A stretch of DNA of 64,000 nucleotides from CAVUAT01 sp963739545. Lineage in GTDB: Bacteria; Actinomycetota; Thermoleophilia; Solirubrobacterales; 70-9. The stretch is from NCBI GenBank assembly GCA_963739545.1, contig CAVUAT010000014.1:1364001-1428000 (forward strand), given 5' to 3'. Position numbers and translations under genes: made by a program. A model generated the notes under the pieces. It was not told the DNA's origin. It worked only from the letters and a program-made list of their open reading frames with translations, and did not search any database. How positions within the stretch are numbered: position 1 is the first letter of the stretch; every line of letters starts with the position of its first letter. This document shows, one piece after another, positions 24,734-33,191 of the stretch.

Positions 24734-25908
24734 TGCACGAGACGGAACACGGGACCGTCGAGTGAAGTTGCGTAGATCCGCCCCTGGTTGTCCTCGGCGA
24801 AGGAGCTGAGCGACGGGACTTGCAGGCCGGTTTCGGCGTCGTCGGTTGCCGCGCCCTTGCTGGGCTCGAAGCTCCGAAGCTCGCCCTCGCAGAAGTCGCC
24901 GTAGAGGTAGCGCCCCTCCAACGAGGCGAGCGCCGGATCGCGGACCACGTAGCCGCCGGTGATCGAGCAGCCCGCGTCGCGGCCGTAGGTGAGGACCGGC
25001 GGCAGAGCGTCCGGCGCCTCCTGGTCGTCGTTGAAGCGCTCGTCGCCCTCGAAGGCCGACCAGCCGAAGTTGGCGCCGGCGGCCTTATCGGAGGCGACGT
25101 AATCGACCTCCTCGAGCGAGTTCTGGCCGACGTCGCCGATCGAGAGCGCTCCGGTCTCGCGGTCGAAGCTGTAACGCCAGGGGTTGCGCAGGCCGTAGGC
25201 GTAGACCTCGGGCGCACCCTGGCCGGCGAGCGACGGCGCTCCCTTCGGCGTGTATGGCTGGCCACCGGCCTTATGGGGGTCGATCCGCAGGATCTTGCCG
25301 AGCAGGGATCCCAGGTTCTGGCCGTTTCGCTCGGGGTCGTCGGCGATGCCTCCGTCGCCGGTCCCTATGTAGAGGAGGTCGTCGGGGCCGAACATCAGCA
25401 GGCCACCGTTGTGGTTCGAGGCGAAGTCGTCCATTTTCAGCACCTCGCGCCGGGTCCCCGGGTCGATCGAGCCGTCGTCCGCGAGCGCGTACTCGACGAC
25501 GCGCTGGTCGCCCTCGGAGTCGGTGAAGTAGGCGTAGAGAAGGCGGGAGGCGGCCTCCGGGTCGAACGCGATCGAGAGCAGGCCCTGCTCACCCTCGGCC
25601 GAGATCTCGCCGCTGATGTCGAGCGCCGTCGCCGTCTCGCCGTCGGCGGAGACGCGCTGCACCGTGCCCTCCTTCTCGACCACGTAGAGGTCCTCGGACC
25701 CTGGGGGCTGCGCCACGAAGACCGGCTGGTTGAAGTCACCGAGCTTCTCGAGCCGTGGCTTGCCGCCGGCGTCGGCGGTCGCATCGCCGGACGCGGTTTC
25801 GGTCACCTCAGCCTGCGTCTCGGGGGAGTCGGAGTCATCGCCGCACGCGGCGAGGATGAGCGCGGCCGCGATTACCGCGGCGATGAGAATCCCTCGAGCC
25901 CTGCGCAC
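24730..25908 (-). CDS. PQQ-dependent sugar dehydrogenase-like lipoprotein, copy 1
   Basis: The first gene of the four-copy array encodes a 392-residue lipoprotein: the signal peptide ends in the lipobox LAAC followed by GDDSDSPET, so the propeller is anchored to the outer face of the membrane. Motifs are EGEQGLLSIAFDPEAASRL, NHNGGLLMFGPDDLLYIGTG, GLRNPWRYSFDRE and GANFGWSAFEGDE. The start is GTG 25908, 7 nt after TAGTGT, so the operon message is predicted to be leaderless. Copies 2-4 follow with 4-nt overlaps or a short gap. Confidence 0.9.
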   Translation of the reverse strand: MRRARGILIAAVIAAALILAACGDDSDSPETQAEVTETASGDATADAGGKPRLEKLGDFNQPVFVAQPPGSEDLYVVEKEGTVQRVSADGETATALDISGEISAEGEQGLLSIAFDPEAASRLLYAYFTDSEGDQRVVEYALADDGSIDPGTRREVLKMDDFASNHNGGLLMFGPDDLLYIGTGDGGIADDPERNGQNLGSLLGKILRIDPHKAGGQPYTPKGAPSLAGQGAPEVYAYGLRNPWRYSFDRETGALSIGDVGQNSLEEVDYVASDKAAGANFGWSAFEGDERFNDDQEAPDALPPVLTYGRDAGCSITGGYVVRDPALASLEGRYLYGDFCEGELRSFEPSKGAATDDAETGLQVPSLSSFAEDNQGRIYATSLDGPVFRLVQ

Positions 25909-25915
25909 CCCGCAA

Positions 25916-25921
25916 ACACTA
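25916..25921 (-). promoter_or_regulatory. -10 box, leaderless promoter of the sugar-dehydrogenase array
   Basis: TAGTGT on the minus strand, then 7 nt, then GTG 25908. Confidence 0.5.
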
Positions 25922-25965
25922 GGGATGCAGCTGATCCGCTCCTAAAGAGAGGGGCGGGCCGCGCG

Positions 25966-26937
25966 CTAGGGCTGCAGCTCGGACCGCTGGTCGTCGCTGC
26001 CCGCCTGGCCGGTCTTCTCGTCGGGCTTGATCGGCACGACCTGGCCCTTGTCGTCGACGCGCGTCTGCGGCGGGGCGTCGTCGATCACAACGACGAACTC
26101 GCCCTCGGGGACGCTGCCGTCCTCGTTGACGGCGACCGCGTTGCCCTGCAGGCCCGCGGCGAGGCGGTAGCGGACCGTGTACTCGCCGGCCTGGACCGGG
26201 GTCACCTGCCAGACGAGGGTGAAGCTGTCGTCGGGCTCGAGCGCGCCGAAGCTGAAGGTGTTGGTCTGCACGGCCACTGCGCCGCTGCCGCCGACGATCT
26301 CGCCTCCGGGCGGAGTCGTGGGTGGCGCATCGGCCTGCTTGGGATAGCCCTGCTCGAGGATCCAGACCGGCCGGGACGGGATCGCGAGGCCCTCCTGCTC
26401 GGAGAGCACGGAGAAGGCGCCCGCGGCCTCGGAGCGCGGCTCATCGGAGGCCGCCTCTTCCTCAGCTGCATCGGTGTCCTCGCCTTCCTCCTCGGCAGCG
26501 GACTGGTCGAGCTCCTCCTGGAGGGCCTGGTCGACCGCCGCGTCGAGATCGCCCTCGGGAATCTGCTCGCCGTCGGTGCCGGTCGCGGGCTCCCCGGGGT
26601 CGTCGGAGGATGCGGCGTCCTCGGGTCCGACCTCGACGACGGCGTCGGGGGCCGTGAAGACGGTGACGGCAAGGTCGGGGATCGTCTCCTCGCCTGCGTT
26701 TCTGACCTCGAGAACGAGCTCGGAGGTCTGGGCGAGGCGCTGCTGCGCGGGGAACTCGGCGCTGACGATCTCGACGGGGAACTCGCCCTCCGCTTCGGAC
26801 TCGTCCTGGCGCTCGCCTCCGCCGCACGCCACAAGGCCTGCAGTGCTGAGCGCGACGACAACCCCGAGTCCAAGGCGATCGCGCACCCGCGATCGGCGGG
26901 GTGTCGAGGCGCCCTCCTCCAAAAGCGCGGGCAACAT
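25966..26937 (-). CDS. Large acidic lipoprotein with a beta-sandwich-like domain
   Basis: About 323 residues from ATG 26937 (MLPALLEEGASTPRRSR). A lipobox (STAGLVAC followed by GGGERQDES) anchors it outside the cell. The chain alternates a conserved-repeat-like beta region (LVLEVRNAGEETIPDLAVTV), a very acidic spacer (AAEEEGEDTDAAEEEAA) and a second domain with TFTLVWQVTPVQAGEYTVRY-like strands (FTLVWQVTPVQAGEYTVRYR), resembling DUF11/CARDB-type extracellular domains. The longer upstream frame was rejected because the leaderless box TAGGGT sits 7 nt before this ATG. The function is unknown; it diverges from the MlaE operon. Confidence 0.72.
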   Translation of the reverse strand: MLPALLEEGASTPRRSRVRDRLGLGVVVALSTAGLVACGGGERQDESEAEGEFPVEIVSAEFPAQQRLAQTSELVLEVRNAGEETIPDLAVTVFTAPDAVVEVGPEDAASSDDPGEPATGTDGEQIPEGDLDAAVDQALQEELDQSAAEEEGEDTDAAEEEAASDEPRSEAAGAFSVLSEQEGLAIPSRPVWILEQGYPKQADAPPTTPPGGEIVGGSGAVAVQTNTFSFGALEPDDSFTLVWQVTPVQAGEYTVRYRLAAGLQGNAVAVNEDGSVPEGEFVVVIDDAPPQTRVDDKGQVVPIKPDEKTGQAGSDDQRSELQP

Positions 26938-26944
26938 ACCACGC

Positions 26945-26950
26945 ACCCTA
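26945..26950 (-). promoter_or_regulatory. -10 box, leaderless promoter of the 26937 lipoprotein
   Basis: TAGGGT on the minus strand followed by 7 nt and the ATG. Confidence 0.5.
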
Positions 26951-27006
26951 CTTGCAGATGCGGCCCTCAGATGCCGTTGCGGGTGGCGCCCATCGGGTCG
27001 ATCGCA

Positions 27007-27012
27007 TAATCT
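27007..27012 (+). promoter_or_regulatory. Probable -10 box of the MlaE operon
   Basis: TAATCT, about 38 nt before the first MlaE start; unlike most promoters here it leaves a leader containing a strong GGAGGAGGG Shine-Dalgarno. Confidence 0.4.
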
Positions 27013-27049
27013 TCCGGTGTGCCGCGGTACGCGCGGCCGGAGGAGGGAA

Positions 27050-27856
27050 ATGGTCAGGTCTGTAGCGGATAGGGCATTCCTGCCGGCGAAGTCGCTCTTC
27101 GAGCAGGTCGGGGACATGATGATCCTGACCGCGAAGACGATGATCTCCGCAGTTCGCCCCCCGTACCCGTACGGCGGCGAGTTCATCGGGCAGTTCCTGT
27201 TCGCGCTTCAGCTCTGCTGGTTCCCGATGATGATCTCCACCCTGGCCTTCGGCTTCGGGGCCCCCGGCCTTCAGGCCGCCAACTTCCTGTCGCTGTTCGG
27301 GGCCCTCGACCGCCTCGGCGGCTTCTTCGTCCTCGCTTCCGTCCGCGAGTTCGCGCCGTTCGTCACCGCGGTCGTGGTCGCCGGAGTCGCCGGCACCGCG
27401 ATCACCGCCGACCTCGGCGCCCGCAAGATCCGCGAGGAGCTCGACGCCCTCCAGGTCCTCGGCGTCGACCCGATCAAGAACCTCGTCGTACCGCGCTTCC
27501 TCGCGCTGATGCTGATCACCGGGCTGATGGACATCTACGCGCTGATCTTCGGCATCGTCGGCGGCATCGGCGCGACCCTCCTCTACAACGAGCCGCTCGG
27601 AGGCTTCTTCGCCACCCTCTTCAACAACGCGTCGACCACGGACCTCTGGGGGTCGGTCCTGAAAACGACCCTGTTCGGCGCCGTGATCGCGATCGTCTGC
27701 TCCTACAAGGGGATGACTGCGTCCGGAGGCGCCGAGGGCGTCGGCCGCGCGGTCAACGAGGCCGTCGTCATTTCCTTCCTCGGCGTGTTCGCGATCAACT
27801 ACGTCTTCACGCAGACGCTGCTCGCAACCCACCCCGAGCTGCAGGTCATCAAATAA
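27050..27856 (+). CDS. MlaE/YrbE-family ABC permease, first copy
   Basis: A 268-residue inner-membrane permease of the MlaE/YrbE family, which moves lipids as part of MCE-type ABC transporters. Conserved parts: FAPFVTAVVVAGVAGTAITA, DLGARKIREELDALQVLGVD (the coupling helix that contacts the ATPase) and the SYKGMTASGGAEGVGRAVN ending. ATG 27050 follows GGAGGAGGGAA. The next gene starts inside its stop codon (TAATG), and the ATPase follows, giving a permease-permease-ATPase operon as in mycobacterial yrbEA-yrbEB plus Mkl. Confidence 0.9.
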   Translation: MVRSVADRAFLPAKSLFEQVGDMMILTAKTMISAVRPPYPYGGEFIGQFLFALQLCWFPMMISTLAFGFGAPGLQAANFLSLFGALDRLGGFFVLASVREFAPFVTAVVVAGVAGTAITADLGARKIREELDALQVLGVDPIKNLVVPRFLALMLITGLMDIYALIFGIVGGIGATLLYNEPLGGFFATLFNNASTTDLWGSVLKTTLFGAVIAIVCSYKGMTASGGAEGVGRAVNEAVVISFLGVFAINYVFTQTLLATHPELQVIK

Positions 27857-28653
27857 TGAGTTCGTGGACGGCCGTCCCGCGCGGCTGGCTCAACTCGGCG
27901 GGCGAGATCTTCGGCTTCTCGGTGCGCGTCATGGGCCTGGTCTACTCGGGCCGCGTCTTCCAGTTCTTCGGCGAGGCGCTGCGCCAGACCGGGATCCTGA
28001 TCCTGGGCTCGGCCCTGGTGATCTGGGGCCTCGTCTTCTTCCTCGGCCTGACCTGCGGGATCGAGGGCGCCTACCTGCTGCGCGCCCAGGGCGCGCCCGC
28101 CTATGCCGGCGTCTTCGCCGCCTGGTGCGACCTGCGCGAGCTGATGCCGTATGCGTTCGGCTACATGCTCTCGGCCAAGGTCGGGACTGGAATCGTGGCC
28201 GAGGTCGGCGCGATGCGGATCTCGGACGAGATCGACGCGCTCGAGGTCATGGGCGTCCCGCCCGTCACGTTCCTCGCCGCGACCCGCCTGCTCGCCGCCT
28301 GGATCGCCTTCCCCTTCATGTACCTGGCCGGCATCGGGATCATGTACTTCGCCAGCTGGCTCGCGGTCGTCGAGCAGATTGGCGACGTCAGCTCGGGCGG
28401 CTACTTCCTGATCTTCTGGATGTTCCAGAACCCACCCGACCTCTTATTCAGCCTGATCAAGGGCATGGCGATGGCCACGGTCATCGTTCTTGTCGGCTGC
28501 TACTACGGCTACACCGCCTCGGGCGGGCCGGTCGGAGTGGGCACCGCGACCGCGAAGTCGATGGTCTTGAACATCGTCTTAGTCCACATCATCGGAATGA
28601 TGGGAACCCTGATCTTCTGGGGGGCGAACCCGAGAGCGCCGATAGGCGGCTGA
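27856..28653 (+). CDS. MlaE/YrbE-family ABC permease, second copy
   Basis: A 265-residue paralogue of the preceding permease, overlapping its stop by 1 nt. It carries MLSAKVGTGIVAEVGAMRIS, DEIDALEVMGVPPVTFLAAT and YYGYTASGGPVGVGTATAKS. Two unlike permeases per operon suggest a heterodimer, the YrbEA/YrbEB arrangement of actinobacterial MCE systems. In those systems six mce genes follow; here the ATPase follows instead and no MCE-domain protein is seen anywhere in the window. Confidence 0.9.
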   Translation: MSSWTAVPRGWLNSAGEIFGFSVRVMGLVYSGRVFQFFGEALRQTGILILGSALVIWGLVFFLGLTCGIEGAYLLRAQGAPAYAGVFAAWCDLRELMPYAFGYMLSAKVGTGIVAEVGAMRISDEIDALEVMGVPPVTFLAATRLLAAWIAFPFMYLAGIGIMYFASWLAVVEQIGDVSSGGYFLIFWMFQNPPDLLFSLIKGMAMATVIVLVGCYYGYTASGGPVGVGTATAKSMVLNIVLVHIIGMMGTLIFWGANPRAPIGG

Positions 28654-28699
28654 CGGCCATGCCGTCAGGAAAGACCCTGTAGGAACCGAGGAGGCGAAG

Positions 28700-29662
28700 T
28701 TGGCAGAGCGCAACGACAGCGAACCGGAGGCGGAGCCGACGCGCACGCGCGCCGCGGACGAGCGGGAGCAGCAGGCGGATCCGCTCGAAGCGCAGGGGAT
28801 GGACCCCAACGAGGACTTCGGTAACCGCGACTACGTGCTGCCCGGCGTCGAGGCGGACGACCCCCAGCCCTACAAGTGGCACACGGGCGAGAAGCGCGAC
28901 CACGGCGGCGAGGACGCGATCGAGATCATCGACCTCGTCAAGCAGTTCGGCCGCACGCGCATCCTGAACGGCGTCAACCTCGGCCTGCCCGACAACATGA
29001 TCTCGATGGTCCTCGGCCCGTCGGGTACCGGTAAGTCGGTGCTGATCAAGCACATCGTCGGCCTGCTCTACCCCGACGCGGGCGACGTGCTCGTGCACGG
29101 CGAGTCGATCCCGGCGATGTCCGACGACGAGCTCTTCGAGGTCCGCAAGAAGTTCGGCCTGCTGTTCCAGGACGGCGCGCTGTTCGGCTCGATGAACGTG
29201 TTCGACAACACCTGCTTCCCGCTGCGCCAGCACACCGACAAGTCCGAGGACGAGATCGAGAACATCGTCAACACCCGGCTCAGCGAGGTCGGCCTCACCG
29301 AGGCCGCCTACAAGATGCCGAACGAGCTGTCGGGAGGCATGCGCAAGCGCGCCGGCTTCGCGAGAGCGCTGGTGCTCGATCCCGCGATCGTCATGTTCGA
29401 CGAGCCGGACTCGGGCCTCGACCCGGTGCGCACGGCGCTGCTCTGCGAGCTGATCCGCGAGGTCCACGAGGAGAACGGCGGCTGCTACATGGTGATCAGC
29501 CACGACCTCGGCACCGCCCGCCGCATCGCCGACTTCATCGCGGTGCTGTGGAAGGGCCGGATCGTCGAGAGCGGCCCGTCCGATGAGCTCTTCCATTCGC
29601 GGAACGAATTCGTGAACCAGTTCCTGAACGCGGACGTAAAAGGTCCTCTAGCGATGGACTGA
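28700..29662 (+). CDS. MlaF/Mkl-like ABC transporter ATPase
   Basis: A 320-residue ATP-binding subunit that should energise the two upstream permeases. Walker A GPSGTGKSVLIKHIVG, signature LSGGMRKRAGFARALVLDP, Walker B IVMFDEPDSGLDPVR and the switch region MVISHDLGTARRIADFIAVL are all intact. It has an unusual acidic N-terminal extension of about 70 residues (EPEADPTRTRA-like, ending PYKWHTGEKRD) before the nucleotide-binding fold. Translation starts at TTG 28700 behind GAGGAGG. A terminator at 29667 closes the operon. Confidence 0.9.
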   Translation: MAERNDSEPEAEPTRTRAADEREQQADPLEAQGMDPNEDFGNRDYVLPGVEADDPQPYKWHTGEKRDHGGEDAIEIIDLVKQFGRTRILNGVNLGLPDNMISMVLGPSGTGKSVLIKHIVGLLYPDAGDVLVHGESIPAMSDDELFEVRKKFGLLFQDGALFGSMNVFDNTCFPLRQHTDKSEDEIENIVNTRLSEVGLTEAAYKMPNELSGGMRKRAGFARALVLDPAIVMFDEPDSGLDPVRTALLCELIREVHEENGGCYMVISHDLGTARRIADFIAVLWKGRIVESGPSDELFHSRNEFVNQFLNADVKGPLAMD

Positions 29663-29666
29663 GCGC

Positions 29667-29701
29667 CGCTGGCGGCCCGGTGCCGCCGACCAGCGTTTTC
29701 T
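29667..29701 (+). terminator. Terminator of the MlaE-MlaE-MlaF operon
   Basis: An outer stem CGCTGG/CCAGCG and inner stem CGGC/GCCG (29667-29695), followed directly by TTTTCTT. Confidence 0.7.
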
Positions 29702-29715
29702 TGAGCTCCGCTGCT

Positions 29716-29721
29716 TAACCT
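29716..29721 (+). promoter_or_regulatory. -10 box, leaderless promoter of the MMPL gene
   Basis: TAACCT, then 7 nt, then GTG 29729. Confidence 0.5.
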
Positions 29722-29728
29722 GATTGTC

Positions 29729-32434
29729 GTGAAGGCTGGAGAGATCTTCGAGCGCGTCGCCGCGGTGGCGCTGCGGCGTCCCTGGCTGACGCTCGCGATC
29801 ACCTTCGTGCTCGCGGTGGGTGGGGCATTCGGCGCCCTGCAGCTCGAGACGAACGCGGGGACCGAGACGCTCGTCGACGAGGACTCCGAGGAGTTCAAGG
29901 CGACGGAGCGCTTCCGCGAGGGCTTCGGCGACGACCCCGTCGTGGTGCTGGCTCGCCAGGACGTGCGCCAGACGGTCCTCACCGGCGACCTGCAGGCGCT
30001 GTTCGAGCTCGAGACCTGCCTCGCCGGCGGCACCGAGCTCGCCGCCAACCTGCCGCGCCGAAACGAGGCACCCTTGCCCGAGGTCTGCAACGAGATCGCC
30101 GAGCTCGCTCCGGCCCAGATCCTGTTCGGGCCCGCCACCTTCCTCTTCCAGTCCGTCACGCAGATCGGCGAGGTCCTGCAGGGGCAGACCGCTTCGGCCA
30201 ACGAGGCTGCGCAGATCGCCGCGCGCACGGCTGCCAGGTCCGCTGCCCGCGAGGGAGCGTCGCCCGCCGAGCAGCAGGCCGCCGGCAAGGCCGCGGCGGA
30301 CGCTGTCCTCGGCCAGTTCCAGAGCACCCTGCTCCAGCTGGCCCTCCAGTTCGACATCACGAGCCAGCCGCGCCTCGACGACACCGAGTTCATCAGCCGC
30401 GTCGTCTTTGACCCTGCCCAGGAGGCGGGGACGCCGAAGGAGCGCCTCACCTATCTGTTCCCGAACCGCGACGCCTCGCTGATCACGGTTCGCCTGCGCC
30501 CGGACCTGACCGACGACCAGCGCGCCCAAGCGATCGAGTTGTTCAAACGCGCCGCCGGCGACGAGCGCTTCGGGCTGAGCGACGGCGACTACGTCGTCAG
30601 CGGCGTCCCGGCGGTCGTCAGCGGCCTCGCCGACGCGCTTCGCTCCGAGCTGCTCCTGCTGCTCGTCGTCGCCGTGATCGTGATGGCGGCGGTGCTGGCG
30701 GTGATCTTGGGGCCGCCGCTGCGCCTGCTTCCGCTGGCGCTCGCGGTGGCGGCCGCCGCGATCACCTTCGGCTTGCTTCGCCTGTTCGGAGGCAGCCTCA
30801 CGATGGCCTCGATCGCCGTGATGCCGGTGCTGATCGGCCTCGCGGTCGACTACGCGATCCAGTTCCAGGCCCGCTTCAACGAGGCGCGCGACGAGGGCGT
30901 TGCCCCCGCACGCGCGGCGACGCTCGCCGCCGGGAGGGGAGGGCCCGTCATCGGCGCCGCGTGCATCGCGACCGCCGCGGGGTTCACCGCGCTGGTGCTC
31001 TCGCCGATTCCGATGGTCCGTTCCTTCGGCCTGCTGCTGGTGCTCGGCACCGCGCTCGCGTTCGTGCTCGCCGCGACCGCGGGATTCGCTGCGCTCGCCC
31101 TCGCCTCTTGGCGCGGCGCGCCTCAGCCGCGCGCGGCCCACGAGCGCTCCGGCGGGGGCCTCGGCTCCCGCGCCGCGGGGTGGCGTTCCGCCGCCGGCCG
31201 GCGCATCCGCGCCACCGGGAAGCGCTCACTCGCGGTCGCGATCACGCGACCGGGCCGGGTGCTCGCCGCCGCGGTGGTGCTCGCGCTCTGCGGCTGGGTC
31301 GCTGCGCTCAAGACCGAGGTGATCTCGGACGTCCGCGACCTCGCGCCGGCGAGCCTTCCCGCCCTCGCAGACGTCAACACGCTCCAGGACGAGACCGGCG
31401 TGGCCGGCGAGGTCGACGTCGTGGTTCGCTCCGAAGAGCTGACCGACCCGGCGGTGATCAACTGGATGCGCGACTTCCAGGCACGCGTGCTCGAGGACGG
31501 GGGCTACTCGGGCAAGAACCCGAGCTGCGACAGCGCCGACCTCTGCCCGCTGTTCTCGCTGACCGACCTGTTCACGGGCGCCGCGGGAGCACAGACCCGG
31601 CAGCGCGCGGAGGCCCTGCTCGAGGCGATCCCGCCCTATCTCTCCGAAGCCGTGGTCACTCGCGACCCCGAGTCGGGCGAGATCGGCGACACGGCCAACA
31701 TCCCGTTCGGGGTCAGGGTCGGGCCGCTCGACGAGCAGCAGGCGCTGATCGATGACATCCGCTCCGAGGTCGACGCCGACGGCGGGCCGCCCGAGGGCAC
31801 CGAGGTCGAGCTCGCCGGGCTGGTCGTGATCGTCGCCGCGGCCAACGCGGACCTCGAGGCGAGCAGCTACTGGCTGCCGTTCGTCGGCCTGCTGGTCGTC
31901 GCGCTTGCGCTGCTCGCCCTCTTCCGCTCGCCGCGCCGGGCGCTGGTGCCGCTGCTGCCGATCGTGCTCGCGACGGGCTGGTCGTCGCTCGTCGTCGCCG
32001 CGATGGACGTCCCCCTGAACCCGATGTCGGCGACGCTCGGCGCCCTGGTGATCGCGATCGCGACCGAGTTCAGCGTGCTGCTCTCGCTGCGATTCGAGAG
32101 CGAGCGCGCCGCAGGGCTGTCGGTCGGCGAGGCCCTGCGCGTCACCTACTCGCGCACCGGCACCGCCGTGCTGGCCTCGGGCGCGACCGCGATCGCCGGC
32201 TTCGCCGCGCTGACAGCGACCGACATCCGCATGCTTCGCGACTTCGGGATCGTCACCGTCGCCGATCTCGCCGTCGCCCTCGCGGGCGTGCTGCTGGTGC
32301 TCCCTGCGGCCCTCGTCTGGGCCGAGGAGGGCTTCAGGCTCCCATCGCTGCGCCAGCGCCAGCGCACCGGGCGAGCGCCCAGGCAGCCGCGGCGACGCCG
32401 TTCGACCGGGCCCGTCGGCCCCGGCGCGATATGA
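29729..32434 (+). CDS. MMPL/RND-family exporter
   Basis: A 901-residue RND transporter with the two-fold build of one helix, a large outside loop and five helices, repeated. The first membrane helix is RRPWLTLAITFVLAVGGAFG. The proton-relay motif in the first half is intact (VLIGLAVDYAIQF, with Asp-Tyr), while the matching site in the second half reads AIATEFSVLLSL (Glu-Phe), an uneven relay. Such proteins export lipids, for example mycolate precursors or hopanoids. Its location right after the MlaE operon fits a lipid-transport role, which is inference. GTG 29729 is predicted to be leaderless. Confidence 0.88.
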   Translation: MKAGEIFERVAAVALRRPWLTLAITFVLAVGGAFGALQLETNAGTETLVDEDSEEFKATERFREGFGDDPVVVLARQDVRQTVLTGDLQALFELETCLAGGTELAANLPRRNEAPLPEVCNEIAELAPAQILFGPATFLFQSVTQIGEVLQGQTASANEAAQIAARTAARSAAREGASPAEQQAAGKAAADAVLGQFQSTLLQLALQFDITSQPRLDDTEFISRVVFDPAQEAGTPKERLTYLFPNRDASLITVRLRPDLTDDQRAQAIELFKRAAGDERFGLSDGDYVVSGVPAVVSGLADALRSELLLLLVVAVIVMAAVLAVILGPPLRLLPLALAVAAAAITFGLLRLFGGSLTMASIAVMPVLIGLAVDYAIQFQARFNEARDEGVAPARAATLAAGRGGPVIGAACIATAAGFTALVLSPIPMVRSFGLLLVLGTALAFVLAATAGFAALALASWRGAPQPRAAHERSGGGLGSRAAGWRSAAGRRIRATGKRSLAVAITRPGRVLAAAVVLALCGWVAALKTEVISDVRDLAPASLPALADVNTLQDETGVAGEVDVVVRSEELTDPAVINWMRDFQARVLEDGGYSGKNPSCDSADLCPLFSLTDLFTGAAGAQTRQRAEALLEAIPPYLSEAVVTRDPESGEIGDTANIPFGVRVGPLDEQQALIDDIRSEVDADGGPPEGTEVELAGLVVIVAAANADLEASSYWLPFVGLLVVALALLALFRSPRRALVPLLPIVLATGWSSLVVAAMDVPLNPMSATLGALVIAIATEFSVLLSLRFESERAAGLSVGEALRVTYSRTGTAVLASGATAIAGFAALTATDIRMLRDFGIVTVADLAVALAGVLLVLPAALVWAEEGFRLPSLRQRQRTGRAPRQPRRRRSTGPVGPGAI

Positions 32435-32441
32435 GGCGCCG

Positions 32442-33179
32442 GTGAGCGAGGACCCCGCACCCGGCGGTGAGGAGCGCGAGGGCGGCGGCCCGAGGGAGCG
32501 CCCGGGGCGGCCTCGGCCGCCCGCGATCTACTCGGCGATCGTCGGGCTCACCTTCATCGCGATCATCGCCGTGGCCGGCATCAGCGCGCTTCGCGGCAAC
32601 GACGATCGCACCGTCCTCGGCGCGGGGGCCGAGGGCGACCTTCCCCTGGCGCAGTTCGCCGTCCCGGACGCCAGGGGCGAGCTCGACGGCGATGCCAACA
32701 TCGCGCAGGACGACTGCCAGACGGCCGAGATCCCGTGCCCGGACTCCGAGCAGCGCACCCCGGCCTGCGAGGTCGAACTGGAGGGGGCGATCCGGGTGTG
32801 CGACCTCTTCGACCGTCCGCTGGTGGTCTCCTTCTGGTTCACGCGCGGAGGGGAGTGCGAGGCCCAGCAGGACGTCTTCGACGCCGTCTATCGACGCTAC
32901 CGCGAGCAAGTCAACTTCCTCGGGATCAACGCGCGCGACGACCGCGAAGCGGTCGGTGAGCTGATCTCCGACCGCGGATGGACCCACCCGCTCGGGCTCG
33001 ACAGCGACGGCGCCCTGTCGAACCTCTACCGTGTCGGCGGCTGTCCGACGTTCATCTACGCCTATCCCGGAGGAATCGTCGAGGAGACGACCGTGGGCCA
33101 ACTCGACGAAGCCGAGCTGTCGGCCAACGTCGAGAAGCTGATCGCGGCGACGAAGCAGCGGGCCGAGACGGTTCGGTGA
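32442..33179 (+). CDS. Membrane-anchored TlpA/thioredoxin-fold protein without a CxxC
   Basis: A 245-residue protein with a short cytoplasmic Pro/Arg-rich tail, one membrane helix (IYSAIVGLTFIAIIAVAGIS) and an external thioredoxin-like domain. Where thiol oxidoreductases have WCxxC the sequence reads FWFTRGGECEAQQ, so only the second cysteine remains; YRVGGCPTFIYAYPGG supplies the cis-Pro loop with another Cys. Two further Cys pairs lie in the N-terminal extension (DDCQTAEIPCPD; PACEVE). This may be a one-cysteine peroxiredoxin-like or a disulfide-bonded binding protein. GTG 32442 lies 7 bp after the MMPL stop, and the B3/B4 gene follows after 12 bp. Confidence 0.75.
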   Translation: MSEDPAPGGEEREGGGPRERPGRPRPPAIYSAIVGLTFIAIIAVAGISALRGNDDRTVLGAGAEGDLPLAQFAVPDARGELDGDANIAQDDCQTAEIPCPDSEQRTPACEVELEGAIRVCDLFDRPLVVSFWFTRGGECEAQQDVFDAVYRRYREQVNFLGINARDDREAVGELISDRGWTHPLGLDSDGALSNLYRVGGCPTFIYAYPGGIVEETTVGQLDEAELSANVEKLIAATKQRAETVR

Positions 33180-33191
33180 GGTGAGGCGCTG

